Part shown: in pieces, positions 7,770 through 16,361 of the stretch | Numbering within the stretch: the stretch's first letter is position 1 | How the letters are laid out: each line of letters begins with the position of its first letter | Assembly (NCBI GenBank): GCA_902806075.1 | Contig: CADCVG010000035.1 | Location: 1-40,629 of the forward strand | Reading direction: 5' to 3' | DNA length: 40,629 bases | DNA from: an uncultured Rubrobacteraceae bacterium | GTDB lineage: Bacteria; Actinomycetota; Rubrobacteria; Rubrobacterales; Rubrobacteraceae | Translations under genes and position numbers: made by a program | Notes under the pieces: generated by a model | The model's input: the letters and a program-made list of their open reading frames with translations, nothing else | Databases searched by the model: none | Told to the model about the DNA's origin: nothing

Positions 7770-9323
7770 ATGAGACCGGAGCAGAGAATCCCGGTGGGCG
7801 CCCGGACCAGGACGCTCCTTACCCTGATCATCCCGACGCGTAACGAGGCCGGCAACGTCCCCCGCCTGGTGGATGAGCTAAGAGAAGCCCTCTACGGGGT
7901 GGACTACCGTGTGGTCTTCGTGGACGACTCCGACGACGAGACGCCGGAGGTGATCCGTTCGTTGGGCGAAGAGGACGGGCGTATCGTCCTGATCCACCGC
8001 GAGGGGGCCGAGCAGGAGGGCGGTCTCTCGACGGCCGTGACGGCGGGCCTGGACACCATCGTCGACGAGAGCGAGTACACCTGCGTGATGGACGCCGACC
8101 TCCAGCACCCTCCCGGCAAGGTGCGCGAGATGCTGGAGGAGGCAAAATCCTCGGGGGCGGACGTGGTGGTGGCGAGCCGCTACGCGAAGGGCGGCAGCTA
8201 CGCTGGCCTCTCTGGACCGATGCGGCGCGCCGTCTCCGTCGGCACCAAGAACCTCGCCCGCATCCTCTTCAAGGAGGCGAGGAAGACGAGCGACCCTTTA
8301 GCCGGCTTCTTCCTGGTAAGGAACAAGGCCATCTCCGGCATCCAGTTCCGCCCGACCGGGTTCAAGATACTGCTGGAGATCCTGGTCTGCGCCCCCGAGC
8401 TCTCGGTCGTCGAGGTGCCGCTGAGCTTCCGGGCTCGCCACGCGGGCGTCTCGAAGGCGAACGTAGACCAGGGACTCGGGTACCTGGCCCACATAGCAAG
8501 CCTCTTCTGGTACGTCCCCTCGGCGGGTCGCTTCTGGAAGTTCGCCCTCGTCGGCGCATCGGGGGTGCTGGTCAACATGTTCGCCCTCATAACCCTCGTC
8601 GAGTACTTCGAGGCGAACCCGACGGTGGCGTGGATGGTAGCGGTTGGGTTGAGCGTCTTGAGTAATTTCCTGCTCAACAACGCCTTCACTTGGCGCGACG
8701 TAAGGCACTCCAGCAGGATCCACTTCCTCCTGCGCGGGGCGCTCGCGTATCCGGTGGCGATCCTCGCGCTCGGCACCAACTTCGCGGTTTACTACCCCCT
8801 GATCAAATACGTCAGCCCCGACTTCCCCTACTACGTGATCGCCGCCTTCCTGGGGGTAGTCGCCGGGACGAGCGCGAACTTTATCCTGAGCTCCCGCTTC
8901 GTCTTCCGCCCCTCCACCCCGAAGGGCCTGGACCCCAAATCCCCGCCCCACGAGATCGCTGAGAAGGCGCGCAAGGAGCTGAAGGCGGACTGGATCGGCC
9001 TCATCCGCGCCGGGGACCTCTCCCTCGTAACCCGGTCCTCCTCGGGGACGGCGCCGCCGCGTCCGTTCGCCACCACCGATAAAAGTGCCGTCGAGTTCGT
9101 GCTCAACACCTTCCAACCCACCCTCGTGGTGACCGGCCCCAGACGCCTCCCGCAGTCCCGCACCAACGCCCGCTGGACCAGCTCCCTGGCAGTCCCCGTC
9201 CTCGAAGGCGACCACCCGGTCGGCGTCGTCTACGCCACCCGCGACTCAACCGAACAATTCACCCAGGAAGACCTCCACTGGCTCACCGCCTACGCCAGCA
9301 CCTCCGCCCCGATCTTTCTCTAG
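7770..9323 (+). CDS. GT2 polyprenyl-phosphate glycosyltransferase fused to GtrA and a GAF-like domain
   Basis: A 517-residue three-part protein. Residues 15-235 form a dolichyl-phosphate-mannose-synthase-like GT2 domain: LIIPTRNEAGNVPRLVDEL, VVFVDDSDDETP, and the metal-binding MDADLQHPP. Residues 255-378 form a GtrA domain with about four membrane helices (FWKFALVGASGVLVNM, SNFLLNNAFTWR, GTSANFILSSRFVF). Residues 380-517 look GAF-like (SSLAVPVLEGDHPVGVVYA, then a C-terminal helix). The first two parts probably transfer a sugar to a lipid phosphate and help flip or present it; the GAF part suggests regulation by a small ligand. A TATGCT -10-like hexamer at 7751 only 13 nt before ATG, and no Shine-Dalgarno sequence, hint at a very short or absent leader. 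Confidence 0.88.
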   Translation: MRPEQRIPVGARTRTLLTLIIPTRNEAGNVPRLVDELREALYGVDYRVVFVDDSDDETPEVIRSLGEEDGRIVLIHREGAEQEGGLSTAVTAGLDTIVDESEYTCVMDADLQHPPGKVREMLEEAKSSGADVVVASRYAKGGSYAGLSGPMRRAVSVGTKNLARILFKEARKTSDPLAGFFLVRNKAISGIQFRPTGFKILLEILVCAPELSVVEVPLSFRARHAGVSKANVDQGLGYLAHIASLFWYVPSAGRFWKFALVGASGVLVNMFALITLVEYFEANPTVAWMVAVGLSVLSNFLLNNAFTWRDVRHSSRIHFLLRGALAYPVAILALGTNFAVYYPLIKYVSPDFPYYVIAAFLGVVAGTSANFILSSRFVFRPSTPKGLDPKSPPHEIAEKARKELKADWIGLIRAGDLSLVTRSSSGTAPPRPFATTDKSAVEFVLNTFQPTLVVTGPRRLPQSRTNARWTSSLAVPVLEGDHPVGVVYATRDSTEQFTQEDLHWLTAYASTSAPIFL

Positions 9324-9424
9324 AAGCAGCCCAGTTCCCCGCGATACTCGCGCCGCCGCGCTACAGAGCGCACCAGAAGAGCCCAAACGTCCGGCCGTGC
9401 CCCCGCACCCTTTGGTAGCTAGAA

Positions 9425-9592
9425 GGGGGCGCTCACCAACCGGTGGAAACGCCCCCAACGGATAGCGGTCCCTCCCTCCCCTGAAGGTCCGCTCTCGGGG
9501 GCCTCACCACCCCCCTCCCGAGAGGTGAGGCCCTAGCAGATCTCGTGCTTGAACCCAGACTTCAAACCGAGCCCCGGGTCTCCACGAGATCT
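9425..9592. ncRNA. Candidate structured RNA: four consecutive hairpins (orientation unresolved)
   Basis: Four adjacent inverted repeats fill this gene-free stretch. (0) 9425-9431 pairs with 9450-9456, with an inner CACC/GGTG. (1) 9464-9471 pairs with 9486-9493 with one T-T mismatch. (2) A perfect 10-bp stem pairs 9499-9508 with 9524-9533. (3) A perfect 10-bp stem AGATCTCGTG/CACGAGATCT (9538-9547 with 9583-9592) encloses two small hairpins, making a three-way junction. Read on the plus strand, the loops of hairpins 1 and 2 are C-rich (CTCCCTCCCC and a run of six C), as in SD-binding actinobacterial RNAs such as 6C. On the minus strand a weak promoter (TTGCAC, 17 bp, TAATTT; 9632-9604) would start just before hairpin 3. 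No protein frame explains it. Confidence 0.5.
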
Positions 9593-9902
9593 ACCCAACC
9601 TCGAAATTAGCACCAGTTCCCGACCCGTGCAACCCCTCACAATCCGTATACCTAAGCCAAAAACCCGTTTTCTAAAGAAGCGCATACGATATGCCGCCTC
9701 TCCCCACTACCCCTGCACCATATCTTGAGTTTGAACCAGAACGAAAATGTGCAACGCAGATTACATAACCTATGAGTTGAGGGTTAGGTAAGTTTAAGGT
9801 GAAGATTCACAAATGAGGAGGTTGGGTGCGCTGGAGAAGGCTAAAGAACAACCGTCTTTGGTCGATAAACGCTAGTAGGGTAAGCGATTCGAGCGTACGA
9901 AG
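9593..9902. other. AT-richer intergenic stretch, no gene supported
   Basis: About 310 bases between the hairpin cluster and the pilT remnant, visibly richer in A and T than the surroundings. It holds the weak minus-strand promoter-like pair at 9632-9604 (TTGCAC and TAATTT, 17 bp apart) described with the hairpin cluster. No open frame, tRNA or known RNA motif was recognised. Confidence 0.4.
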
Positions 9903-10669
9903 GTGATTTCGGTGCTACGGCAGACCAAGATCGACGAGTTGGTGAGTAGCTGGTCCAGATTGGGAGTAGCGATCTGCATTAAAGGTGGGTGCATCGCCGG
10001 CGATCCGGGTGCATGGCCTTCTGAAGGTTACGAGATTCTGCGCCCGGTGAGGCGCCGAGGACATGCTCGAGGGTATCATTCTGGAGGAGCTCGTTGAGGA
10101 GTGGGGGGAGGCGGACTTCCCCTACACCGTACAGGACGTGGGCCGTTTCAGGGTCAACGCGCTCTGGCAGCGGGGGTCGGTCTCCATCGTGGTTGCTTCA
10201 TCCCATTCGGGGTGCCGAAGCTCGAGTACCTCAACCTACCGGAGGTCATAGACAGGCAGGCGCGTGAGAAGCTCGGCATCATCCTCGCCACGGAGACTAT
10301 AAACCGTATGATCGACCTCTTCCCACCACACGAGCGGGGGCAGGTTCGGACCATGCTCACCGGTACGCTCAAGGGCATCGTCGGGCAACGCCTTGTACAG
10401 ACCAATGACGGCGAGGGAAGAGCCACGGCCTGGAGACCATGATTACTACCGACCGCATAAAGGACTTCATCCTGGTCCCCGAACAGGCCGGCCGGATCCG
10501 CACGGCCATCACCGAGGGTGAGTACTATGGGATGCAGACCTTTGACCAGGCCCTCTTGAAGCTGATAGAAGAAGATCGCATCAACTACCAGGAGGCCCTC
10601 AAGGTCGCCAGCCGTCCGCAGGACTTCCGCCTGATGGTCCAATCGCTGTGCTTCGGCGCGGCCCGGTAG
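9903..10669 (+). pseudogene. pilT: Decayed type IV pilus twitching ATPase (pilT)
   Basis: Pieces of PilT appear in order but in different frames. An N-terminal remnant reads SDLH, then KVGASPAIRVHG in another frame (about 9968-10020). Next is FPYTVQDVGRFRVNALWQRG (10116-10175), then after a frame change FGVPKLEYLNLPEVI (about 10208-10252). After GIILAT the Walker A box and the ATPase centre are missing, and the text resumes at INRMIDLFPPHERGQVRTML. A further shift near 10430 leads to TTDRIKDFIL, GEYYGMQTFDQALL and ASRPQDFRLM, ending at 10669. With several frameshifts and no P-loop, the product cannot be an active retraction motor. No other pil genes are nearby. Confidence 0.85.
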
Positions 10670-10845
10670 AAACCAGAGATCTTCCGTGGCAGCGCGCCCG
10701 GCGAGCCTCTTCAGGCGCTCTAGGTCCACCGTTCTTACCAGAGCACGCCTCCTGTAGACCGCGCCAGCGCACTCTCAATCTCTCCGACACCACGACGAGG
10801 ATTTCCTGGCATGTCCCAGAGGCCACCGAGCTCTATACTGGAGGT

Positions 10846-11676
10846 ATGAGACCCATCTGCTTTCTCTCGGACTTCGGGCTCGGCGACGATTTCGTCGGGC
10901 TGTGCAAAGGTGTAATGCTTCGCATCGCGCCGGAAGCGACGGTTGTAGACCTTACGCACGAGGTGCCCGGCTTCGGGGTGGAGGCGGGGGCGGAGATCCT
11001 GGAACACGCCACGCGCTACATGCCCGAGAAGATAATCTATCTGGCCGTCGTAGACCCTGGCGTCGGTACCGAGCGGCGAGCTTTAGCTCTGAAGACTGCG
11101 AGCGGAGCCCTCCTCGTCGGTCCTGACAACGGGCTCCTGACGCCCGCCGCCGAGGCTTTGGGCGGTATCTCGGATGCGGTAGGGTTGACGAATGCCGACT
11201 ACCATCTCCGGCCCGTCTCGCACACCTTCCACGGCCGCGACATCTTCTCTCCGGCGGCGGCACACCTCGCGTCGGGGCTGGACCTAAGACAGCTCGGGGA
11301 GGCGGTAGACCCGACCTCGCTCGTGCATATGGAGCCGCCCGGCGCGCGTAAGGAGGGGCCGGGCACTATCGTGGCGACCATAATAGGGGTGGATCGCTAC
11401 GGCAACGCCCGGCTCTCGGCGGCGGTGGAAGAGGCCGGCTTCAAGTTCGACGCGCAGCTTCTGGTGGAGGCCGGCGAGGGCGAGATGCCGGTCCGCTACG
11501 TCTCGACCTTCGGTCACTCGAAGGTTGGGGACCTCGTCCTCGTCCCGGACTCTCATCAGCGCCTCAGCCTCTCCGTGAACAACGGCAACGCAACCCAAGC
11601 CCTCCTCCTAAAGGTAGGTGGCCGGGTACGCCTGACCCTCCTCGAAAACGGCACGGGAAGCGATGCCGGGCCCTGA
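10846..11676 (+). CDS. SAM hydrolase / SAM hydroxide adenosyltransferase family (DUF62)
   Basis: A 276-residue protein of the DUF62 family, which splits S-adenosylmethionine to adenosine and methionine using water or hydroxide; relatives are the fluorinases and chlorinases. Hallmarks are the start ICFLSDFGLGDDFVGLCKG, DLTHEVPGFGVEAGA, YLAVVDPGVGTERR, the VGPDNGLL segment, HTFHGRDIFSPAAAHLASG, and the C-terminal domain with IGVDRYGNA and NNGNATQALLL. ATG 10846 fits the family N-terminus. A TATACT hexamer at 10834-10839 ends 6 nt before ATG, so the transcript may be leaderless. The next gene overlaps its end by 14 bp. Confidence 0.92.
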   Translation: MRPICFLSDFGLGDDFVGLCKGVMLRIAPEATVVDLTHEVPGFGVEAGAEILEHATRYMPEKIIYLAVVDPGVGTERRALALKTASGALLVGPDNGLLTPAAEALGGISDAVGLTNADYHLRPVSHTFHGRDIFSPAAAHLASGLDLRQLGEAVDPTSLVHMEPPGARKEGPGTIVATIIGVDRYGNARLSAAVEEAGFKFDAQLLVEAGEGEMPVRYVSTFGHSKVGDLVLVPDSHQRLSLSVNNGNATQALLLKVGGRVRLTLLENGTGSDAGP

Positions 11677-12421
11677 TCCGCCCGTTCAGGAGCAACTCTC
11701 GCCCGAGGAGCAGCGGCGGGTGACACGGGCCGCTCTCCTCCGTCCGATGCACCTGCTCGTGGCGGCGGTCGGGATCGCCTTCTTCGCAATGTCCTTGATA
11801 TGGTGGGTCCTCCCCCTCACCCTCGTCACCTACCTCGCCCTCGTCTACCTGGCCGCCAGCTCCCCGCTCTTCAAGAGACGCATCCGCGGAGGCCGCGACA
11901 GCCTCTCGGTAACGGCGCCCGTCCTCTCCGGAAGGGAGAAAGCCTCCCCCGAACAACGCGCCCGCAGGCTGCCAATTGGGGAGACCCGTCACAAGGTAGA
12001 GGCCGCTCTCACAGCCCGAGATCGGGCACTGGTCGCCATCGAGAACTCGGGCGAAGCCACAAGAGGGCTGCTCCAGGACGTGCCGCCTAAGCTGGATCTC
12101 CTCCTCGAACGCATCGTAGACGTCTCCGAAAAGCGGGAGCAAGTATCCGCTACCGTCCGCACCCCAGAGACCAACCCGGGCGATCCGCGCCGCGAGGCAA
12201 ACAACATCCCCCCAGAGCAGGAAGAGGAGAGAGAGCTACGTACCATGGACGCGCAGCTCTCCGACGCCTTCGAGAAGGTTTCAGCCCTCCGGCCACGAGT
12301 AGTACGCATCTCCATAGAGAGCGGCGACGATGCCAGGGAGGCCGCCGGCAGGCTCATCACCGACCTCGACGAGACGCTCCGACACCTCGACGCCCTGCTC
12401 TCCAGAACGTCCCCCCGGTAG
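11663..12421 (+). CDS. Membrane-anchored coiled-coil protein, function unknown
   Basis: Not recognised as a named family. The 252 residues begin with a short charged segment, then two closely spaced hydrophobic helices (about residues 28-65, around VGIAFFAMSLIWWVLPLTLV). After a basic stretch (KRRIRGG) comes a long acidic/basic region with helical heptad character (residues 105-250, rich in Glu, Arg and Leu), likely a cytoplasmic coiled coil. The frame overlaps the end of the SAM hydrolase gene by 14 bp with GGGAAG just before ATG, so the two are probably cotranscribed and translationally coupled. A scaffold or 5-TM-like accessory role is possible, but nothing in the sequence decides it. Confidence 0.75.
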   Translation: MPGPDPPVQEQLSPEEQRRVTRAALLRPMHLLVAAVGIAFFAMSLIWWVLPLTLVTYLALVYLAASSPLFKRRIRGGRDSLSVTAPVLSGREKASPEQRARRLPIGETRHKVEAALTARDRALVAIENSGEATRGLLQDVPPKLDLLLERIVDVSEKREQVSATVRTPETNPGDPRREANNIPPEQEEERELRTMDAQLSDAFEKVSALRPRVVRISIESGDDAREAAGRLITDLDETLRHLDALLSRTSPR

Positions 12422-13095
12422 CCCCCGGTTGTTAGCAGAGCCTCAGCCGCTATTAGAACGGTTGTTAGCGTTCTCCTTGAGGTGATCGACCAAGCATCGG
12501 CATCGAGATGTCTTGGCCCGCTAGCGCTAACTCTTCTTCCGCCAGTCCCTTGAGAGATGCACATATTGCACCGGAGCGATCGGGCTGGCTGAACCTCGGC
12601 CTCATCCGGGTCGCAGTACCAGTGTGGGCGCCTACGCAGCATCCAACAGGGCGTACGAAGCCTCCAACTGCCGCGAGAAGAAATGCGCGGAAGTCTTCGC
12701 GCTCCGTCTTCTGCACGCTCACGTTGGACGGTGCCGCACAAAGAAGCCTCAGCCGTTGCCCATTACTCTTCCGCAATGTACTTCACAAACACAGACCGGA
12801 CAGGCACATCCACGAAAAAGATAGCGCCGAAAATTTTTCACGAACCGCGATGCGCTCCTTCCGGTAAGCGCGTCGTGATGACAAGACAAGCTACGGCGAA
12901 CCTGATCTCAGCCTCCCACGTGGACGAAAGCGGTGTTAGGGACAAGCCACCCTGACCATCGCCGCTGACGTCCAGAGCTGCCACGGGTTCGGAAGAAGCT
13001 TGCTGGTATCCAACCACTGACAGCTAGGAACGGAAGGGTCGAGAGAGGGAGCCGCAGAATGCGCGCGTAGAGAAGCATAGCCGCGAAGATCTCTA
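12422..13095. other. Gene-poor stretch, no intact gene; possible decayed coding sequence
   Basis: About 670 bases without a convincing gene. An 11-bp sequence CGGTTGTTAGC occurs twice, at 12426-12436 and 12459-12469, exactly 33 bp apart, just after the coiled-coil gene. On the minus strand short open pieces look protein-like in alternating frames, for example IFGAIFFVDVPVRSVFVKYI near 12850-12770 and RQLEASYALLDAA near 12680, which would fit an old, frameshifted gene. None matches a family I can name. No tRNA or known RNA motif was seen. Confidence 0.35.
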
Positions 13096-13632
13096 TTAGG
13101 CCGAGCTGGCCCTCCAACCCTGGCCGTTCTCCTCGGCCTCCGGCGGTGGTGGTTCGGTAGCAGTAGACGGGGACCGGCGCACCGGCGAACTTCCCAACTC
13201 CTGCCTTGACTCTCCGACCGAGATCAGCGAGTCCTGGAACCAGCTCTCGAGCTGTCCCAACACCCGGTTCTGGTATACCTCAGAGCCTCCTCTTATCTCC
13301 CGGGCGTACCGCTCCGCACGCTCCACGCCCTCGGCCGCGCGCCGCTGTGAGCGCCTGTAAAGTTCCGTATCCAACACCTTGGCCTCGGCCCGCTCGTGCG
13401 CGTTTTCGACGATCCTGCGCGCCTCCTCCTCGGCAGCAGCCACAACGGCCGCACACTCTCGTCGGATCGCCTCCGCCTCTGATAGCTCCCGCGGTAGAGC
13501 ACCGCGAAGCTCATCCAACATCGTGAGCAGGTCGGCCCGGTCGACCATGGCCCGCCCCTTACGCATCGGTACCCCAGAGGCGTCCTCGACTATCGCCTCC
13601 ATATCGTCCAATACTCCGCTGATGTACTCCAT
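13096..13632 (-). CDS. DivIVA-family septal protein, resembling mycobacterial Rv2927c/SepIVA
   Basis: A 178-residue, mostly alpha-helical coiled-coil protein. The N-terminus MEYISGVLDDMEAIVEDASG, the following DLLTMLDELRGALPRELSEA, the Ala/Glu-rich coiled coil (AAAEEEARRIVENAHERAEA) and the terminal VLGQLESWFQDSLISVGESR parallel the layout of the actinobacterial protein known as SepIVA in mycobacteria, which acts at the division septum and pole. The mycobacterial protein is longer in the middle. ATG 13632 aligns with that family's start and has AGAGAGG just upstream; ATGs at 13644 and 13662 are alternatives. The C-terminal 35 residues are Pro/Ser/Glu-rich and likely disordered. Confidence 0.7.
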   Translation of the reverse strand: MEYISGVLDDMEAIVEDASGVPMRKGRAMVDRADLLTMLDELRGALPRELSEAEAIRRECAAVVAAAEEEARRIVENAHERAEAKVLDTELYRRSQRRAAEGVERAERYAREIRGGSEVYQNRVLGQLESWFQDSLISVGESRQELGSSPVRRSPSTATEPPPPEAEENGQGWRASSA

Positions 13633-13730
13633 GTCCTCTCTCATGTTTGTCAACCCTAGCATGGCTCTTGAGGCTACGCTAGGCTTTCTGAAAGTATTTT
13701 TTAGAGCTTAACCTCATCCTCAGGTATAAT

Positions 13731-13746
13731 TTGACCTTCGGGTCAA
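13731..13746. repeat. Perfect inverted repeat TTGACC-TTCG-GGTCAA
   Basis: A 6-bp perfect palindrome around TTCG (or CGAA on the other strand, a stable tetraloop) in the 257-bp gap between clpC and the SepIVA-like gene, both leftward. A TATAAT hexamer on the plus strand abuts it (13725-13730), and on the minus strand it is followed by ATTATACC. It could be a weak transcription terminator for the chaperone operon or an operator for the next gene. Confidence 0.4.
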
Positions 13747-13889
13747 GTTCGCATTTATCTACGGGTTAAGTTAGGTGTTTGGAGCCCCACGCTCGTGCCT
13801 TGCGAGGCTTATGTAAGGGGAATCGGTGATGAAAGAGGCACCAAGTATTCTCGAATATCCGAGATTCAACCGGGAATCGAGGTACAATC

Positions 13890-16352
13890 TCAGGGGTGTG
13901 GGAACGCGGCCGGGGGCGGAGGCAGGGCAGGTTCCACGGGCAGTTCGGCGGGCTCGAAGAGGATGCGTCCTTCGGAGTTTACGTCTGTGCGGACGGAGTC
14001 GCCGCGCTCTATGTGGCCGGCGATGATCTCCTTGCTCAGAGGTGACTCTATTAGCTTACCCACGGCGCGGCGCAGGGGGCGGGCACCGAAGGGCGAGTCG
14101 CGGCCTTCGAGGGCTATGCGCCTCGCGACGGCGTTGGAGAAGGACAGGTGTATCTCCTGCCTTGCGGCGATTTCGCGGAGGTCTTCGAGGAGGAGGGTGG
14201 CTATCTCGGCAAGCTCTTTGTCGCCGAGAGGATGGAAGACCAGGATCTCATCTACCCGGTTGAGGAACTCGGGGCGGAAGTAGACACCGAGCTCCAGGAG
14301 GAGCCGCTCCTGCACCTCCTCCTGGCTATGGCCCGGCTCGCGCTTCTCTTCAGGTGTGGGGATGAGGTGGGCGCCGGCGTTCGAGGTCATGATAACGACG
14401 GCGTTGTCGAAGGAGACCGTGCGGCCCTTGTTATCTGTGAGGCGGCCGTCCTCAAGGAGCTGGAGGAGCATGTTGAAGACGTCCGGGTGGGCTTTCTCGA
14501 TCTCGTCGAGGAGCACGACTGAGTAGGGGCGGCGGCGGACCGCCTCGGTGAGTTGGCCGCCCTCCTCGTAGCCGACGTAGCCGGGCGGCGCGCCCACGAG
14601 CCGGCTCGCGGCGTGGCGCTCCATGTACTCGGACATGTCCAGACGGATCATGGCGTCCTCGTCGTCGAAGAGGTACCCGGCCAGGGCACGCGCCAGCTCG
14701 GTCTTCCCCACCCCAGTGGGTCCCAGGAAGATGAAGCTACCAATGGGACGATTCGGGTTCGCGAGGCCAGCCCGCGCCTTGCGAACGGCCTCCGAGACGG
14801 CGACGACGGCGGCGTCCTGGCCGATCACGCGCCTGTGCAGCGCGGCCTCCATCGAGAGCAGACGCTCGGCCTCGTCCTTGAGCATCCGGCCGACCGGGAT
14901 GCCGGTGCGGGCGCTCACGACCCGCGCTATCTCCTCCCGGCCGACCACGGCGCTCTTCACCCCGCTCTCCTCCAGCCAGCGGTCGCGGGCCTCCCCGTAC
15001 TCTGCCTGCAAGACGTCGGCCTCGTCGCGCAAGGTAGCGGCGCGCTCGTAGTCGCGTTCCTCCACGGCCGCGGCGCCCTCGCGGGTAAGCTCCTGCAAGC
15101 GGAGTTCCTTCTCGCGGAGGTTGTCGGGCATCATCGTCGTCTCTATGCGCAACTGGCTCGCTGCCTCGTCTAGCAGGTCCACGGCCTTGTCCGGCAGGAA
15201 GCGGTCGGCGACGTAGCGGTGGGAGAGTTGGGCGGCGGCGGTGAGGGCCTCGTCGGAGACCTCCACGCCGTGGTGCGCCTCGTACTTGTCCCTGAGTCCC
15301 CTCAAGATCTCGACCGTCTCCTCTTCGGTAGGCTCGTCGACGAGGATGGGCTGGAAGCGTCGTTCGAGGGCGGCGTCGGGCTCGATGTAACGCCGGTACT
15401 CCTCGATGGTGGTCGCGCCGATCACCTGCACCTCTCCGCGGGCGAGAGCGGGCTTGAGGATCTCACCGGCGTCCATCGCCCCCTCGGCGGCCCCGGCTCC
15501 TGCTATGTTGTGCAACTCGTCCACGAAGAGGATGACCTTGCCGAAGGAGCCCTTAACCTCGTCTATGACCTTCTTGAGGCGCTCCTCGAACTCGCCTCGG
15601 AACTTGGTGCCGGCGACGAGCGAGCCGAGATCGAGCGCGACTATGCTCTTGTCCTTGAGGGCCTCGGGGACGTAGCCGTGGGCGACCTTCTCAGCCAGCC
15701 CCTCGACGATTGCCGTCTTGCCGACGCCGGGCTCGCCGATGAGGGCGGGGTTGTTCTTGGTGCGCCTGCTGAGGATCTGAAGCATTCGCTTCGTCTCGTC
15801 CTCCCGGCCCACCACCGGGTCGAGCTCTCCTTCGCGAGCGAGCCGGGTGATGTCGCGGCCGTGTTTCACGAGCATGCTCTCGGGGTCGGTATCAAAGGAG
15901 CCCTCGCCCCGCATCCTGCTCAGGGCCGCCCGGGCATCCGTCTCCGAGAGGCCGACCTCGCGCAGCAGGATCGCCGCCGCGCCCTCGTCCACGCGCAGGA
16001 GGCCCAGGAGTAGATGCTCGGTGCCCACGTACGGGCTGGTGGCCCGCGCGGCCTCTTCGCCAGCTAGCTCCAGGGCGCGTTTGGCGCGGGGCGTCGGGTA
16101 GACGGGGGCGTCGCTCCCGGAGACGCGCGAGCGGGCCTCGCCACGCCTAATCGCATCGTTCGTCTTCGCCTGCGCGAGCCCGAGGTCGAGCGCCAGCTCC
16201 GCGAAGACCTTGTGGACCACGCCCCCCTGCTGGGCGAGCAGCCCCAGGAGCAGGTGTTCCGTGCCCAGGGTATTCGACCGTCCCCGCCGCACCACCGCCT
16301 GTGCCACGTCCACAGCCTCACGAGCGTCCTGCGAGAGCTTGCTCAGATCCAC
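13890..16352 (-). CDS. clpC: ClpC-type AAA+ unfoldase/disaggregase (UVR-type middle), no ClpP loop seen
   Basis: An 820-residue Hsp100 protein. Two Clp N repeats occupy residues 1-145. The first AAA+ module has GEPGVGKT (about 204) and VDELHN. A short middle segment (about 425-460) contains the UVR-like [16 protein letters not shown], typical of ClpC rather than of the long ClpB coiled coil. The second AAA+ module has GPTGVGKT (about 542), [14 protein letters not shown] and [18 protein letters not shown]. The loop after MTSNAGA, where ClpC and ClpA carry the [LIV]G[FL] tripeptide that docks ClpP, here reads [15 protein letters not shown], without that motif. It is the last gene of the dnaK operon, a place often held by clpB, so it may act as a ClpP-independent disaggregase. 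Confidence 0.93.
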   Translation of the reverse strand: MDLSKLSQDAREAVDVAQAVVRRGRSNTLGTEHLLLGLLAQQGGVVHKVFAELALDLGLAQAKTNDAIRRGEARSRVSGSDAPVYPTPRAKRALELAGEEAARATSPYVGTEHLLLGLLRVDEGAAAILLREVGLSETDARAALSRMRGEGSFDTDPESMLVKHGRDITRLAREGELDPVVGREDETKRMLQILSRRTKNNPALIGEPGVGKTAIVEGLAEKVAHGYVPEALKDKSIVALDLGSLVAGTKFRGEFEERLKKVIDEVKGSFGKVILFVDELHNIAGAGAAEGAMDAGEILKPALARGEVQVIGATTIEEYRRYIEPDAALERRFQPILVDEPTEEETVEILRGLRDKYEAHHGVEVSDEALTAAAQLSHRYVADRFLPDKAVDLLDEAASQLRIETTMMPDNLREKELRLQELTREGAAAVEERDYERAATLRDEADVLQAEYGEARDRWLEESGVKSAVVGREEIARVVSARTGIPVGRMLKDEAERLLSMEAALHRRVIGQDAAVVAVSEAVRKARAGLANPNRPIGSFIFLGPTGVGKTELARALAGYLFDDEDAMIRLDMSEYMERHAASRLVGAPPGYVGYEEGGQLTEAVRRRPYSVVLLDEIEKAHPDVFNMLLQLLEDGRLTDNKGRTVSFDNAVVIMTSNAGAHLIPTPEEKREPGHSQEEVQERLLLELGVYFRPEFLNRVDEILVFHPLGDKELAEIATLLLEDLREIAARQEIHLSFSNAVARRIALEGRDSPFGARPLRRAVGKLIESPLSKEIIAGHIERGDSVRTDVNSEGRILFEPAELPVEPALPPPPAAFPHP

Positions 16353-16361
16353 GGACGTACC

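Noticed and set aside
9425-9592. tmRNA, RNase P RNA or SRP RNA as identity of the hairpin cluster
   Set aside because: None of the conserved sequences of these RNAs is present, and the length and helix order do not fit.
12465-12776. Minus-strand 103-residue open frame in the gene-poor stretch
   Set aside because: No start signal or domain; at most part of a decayed gene.
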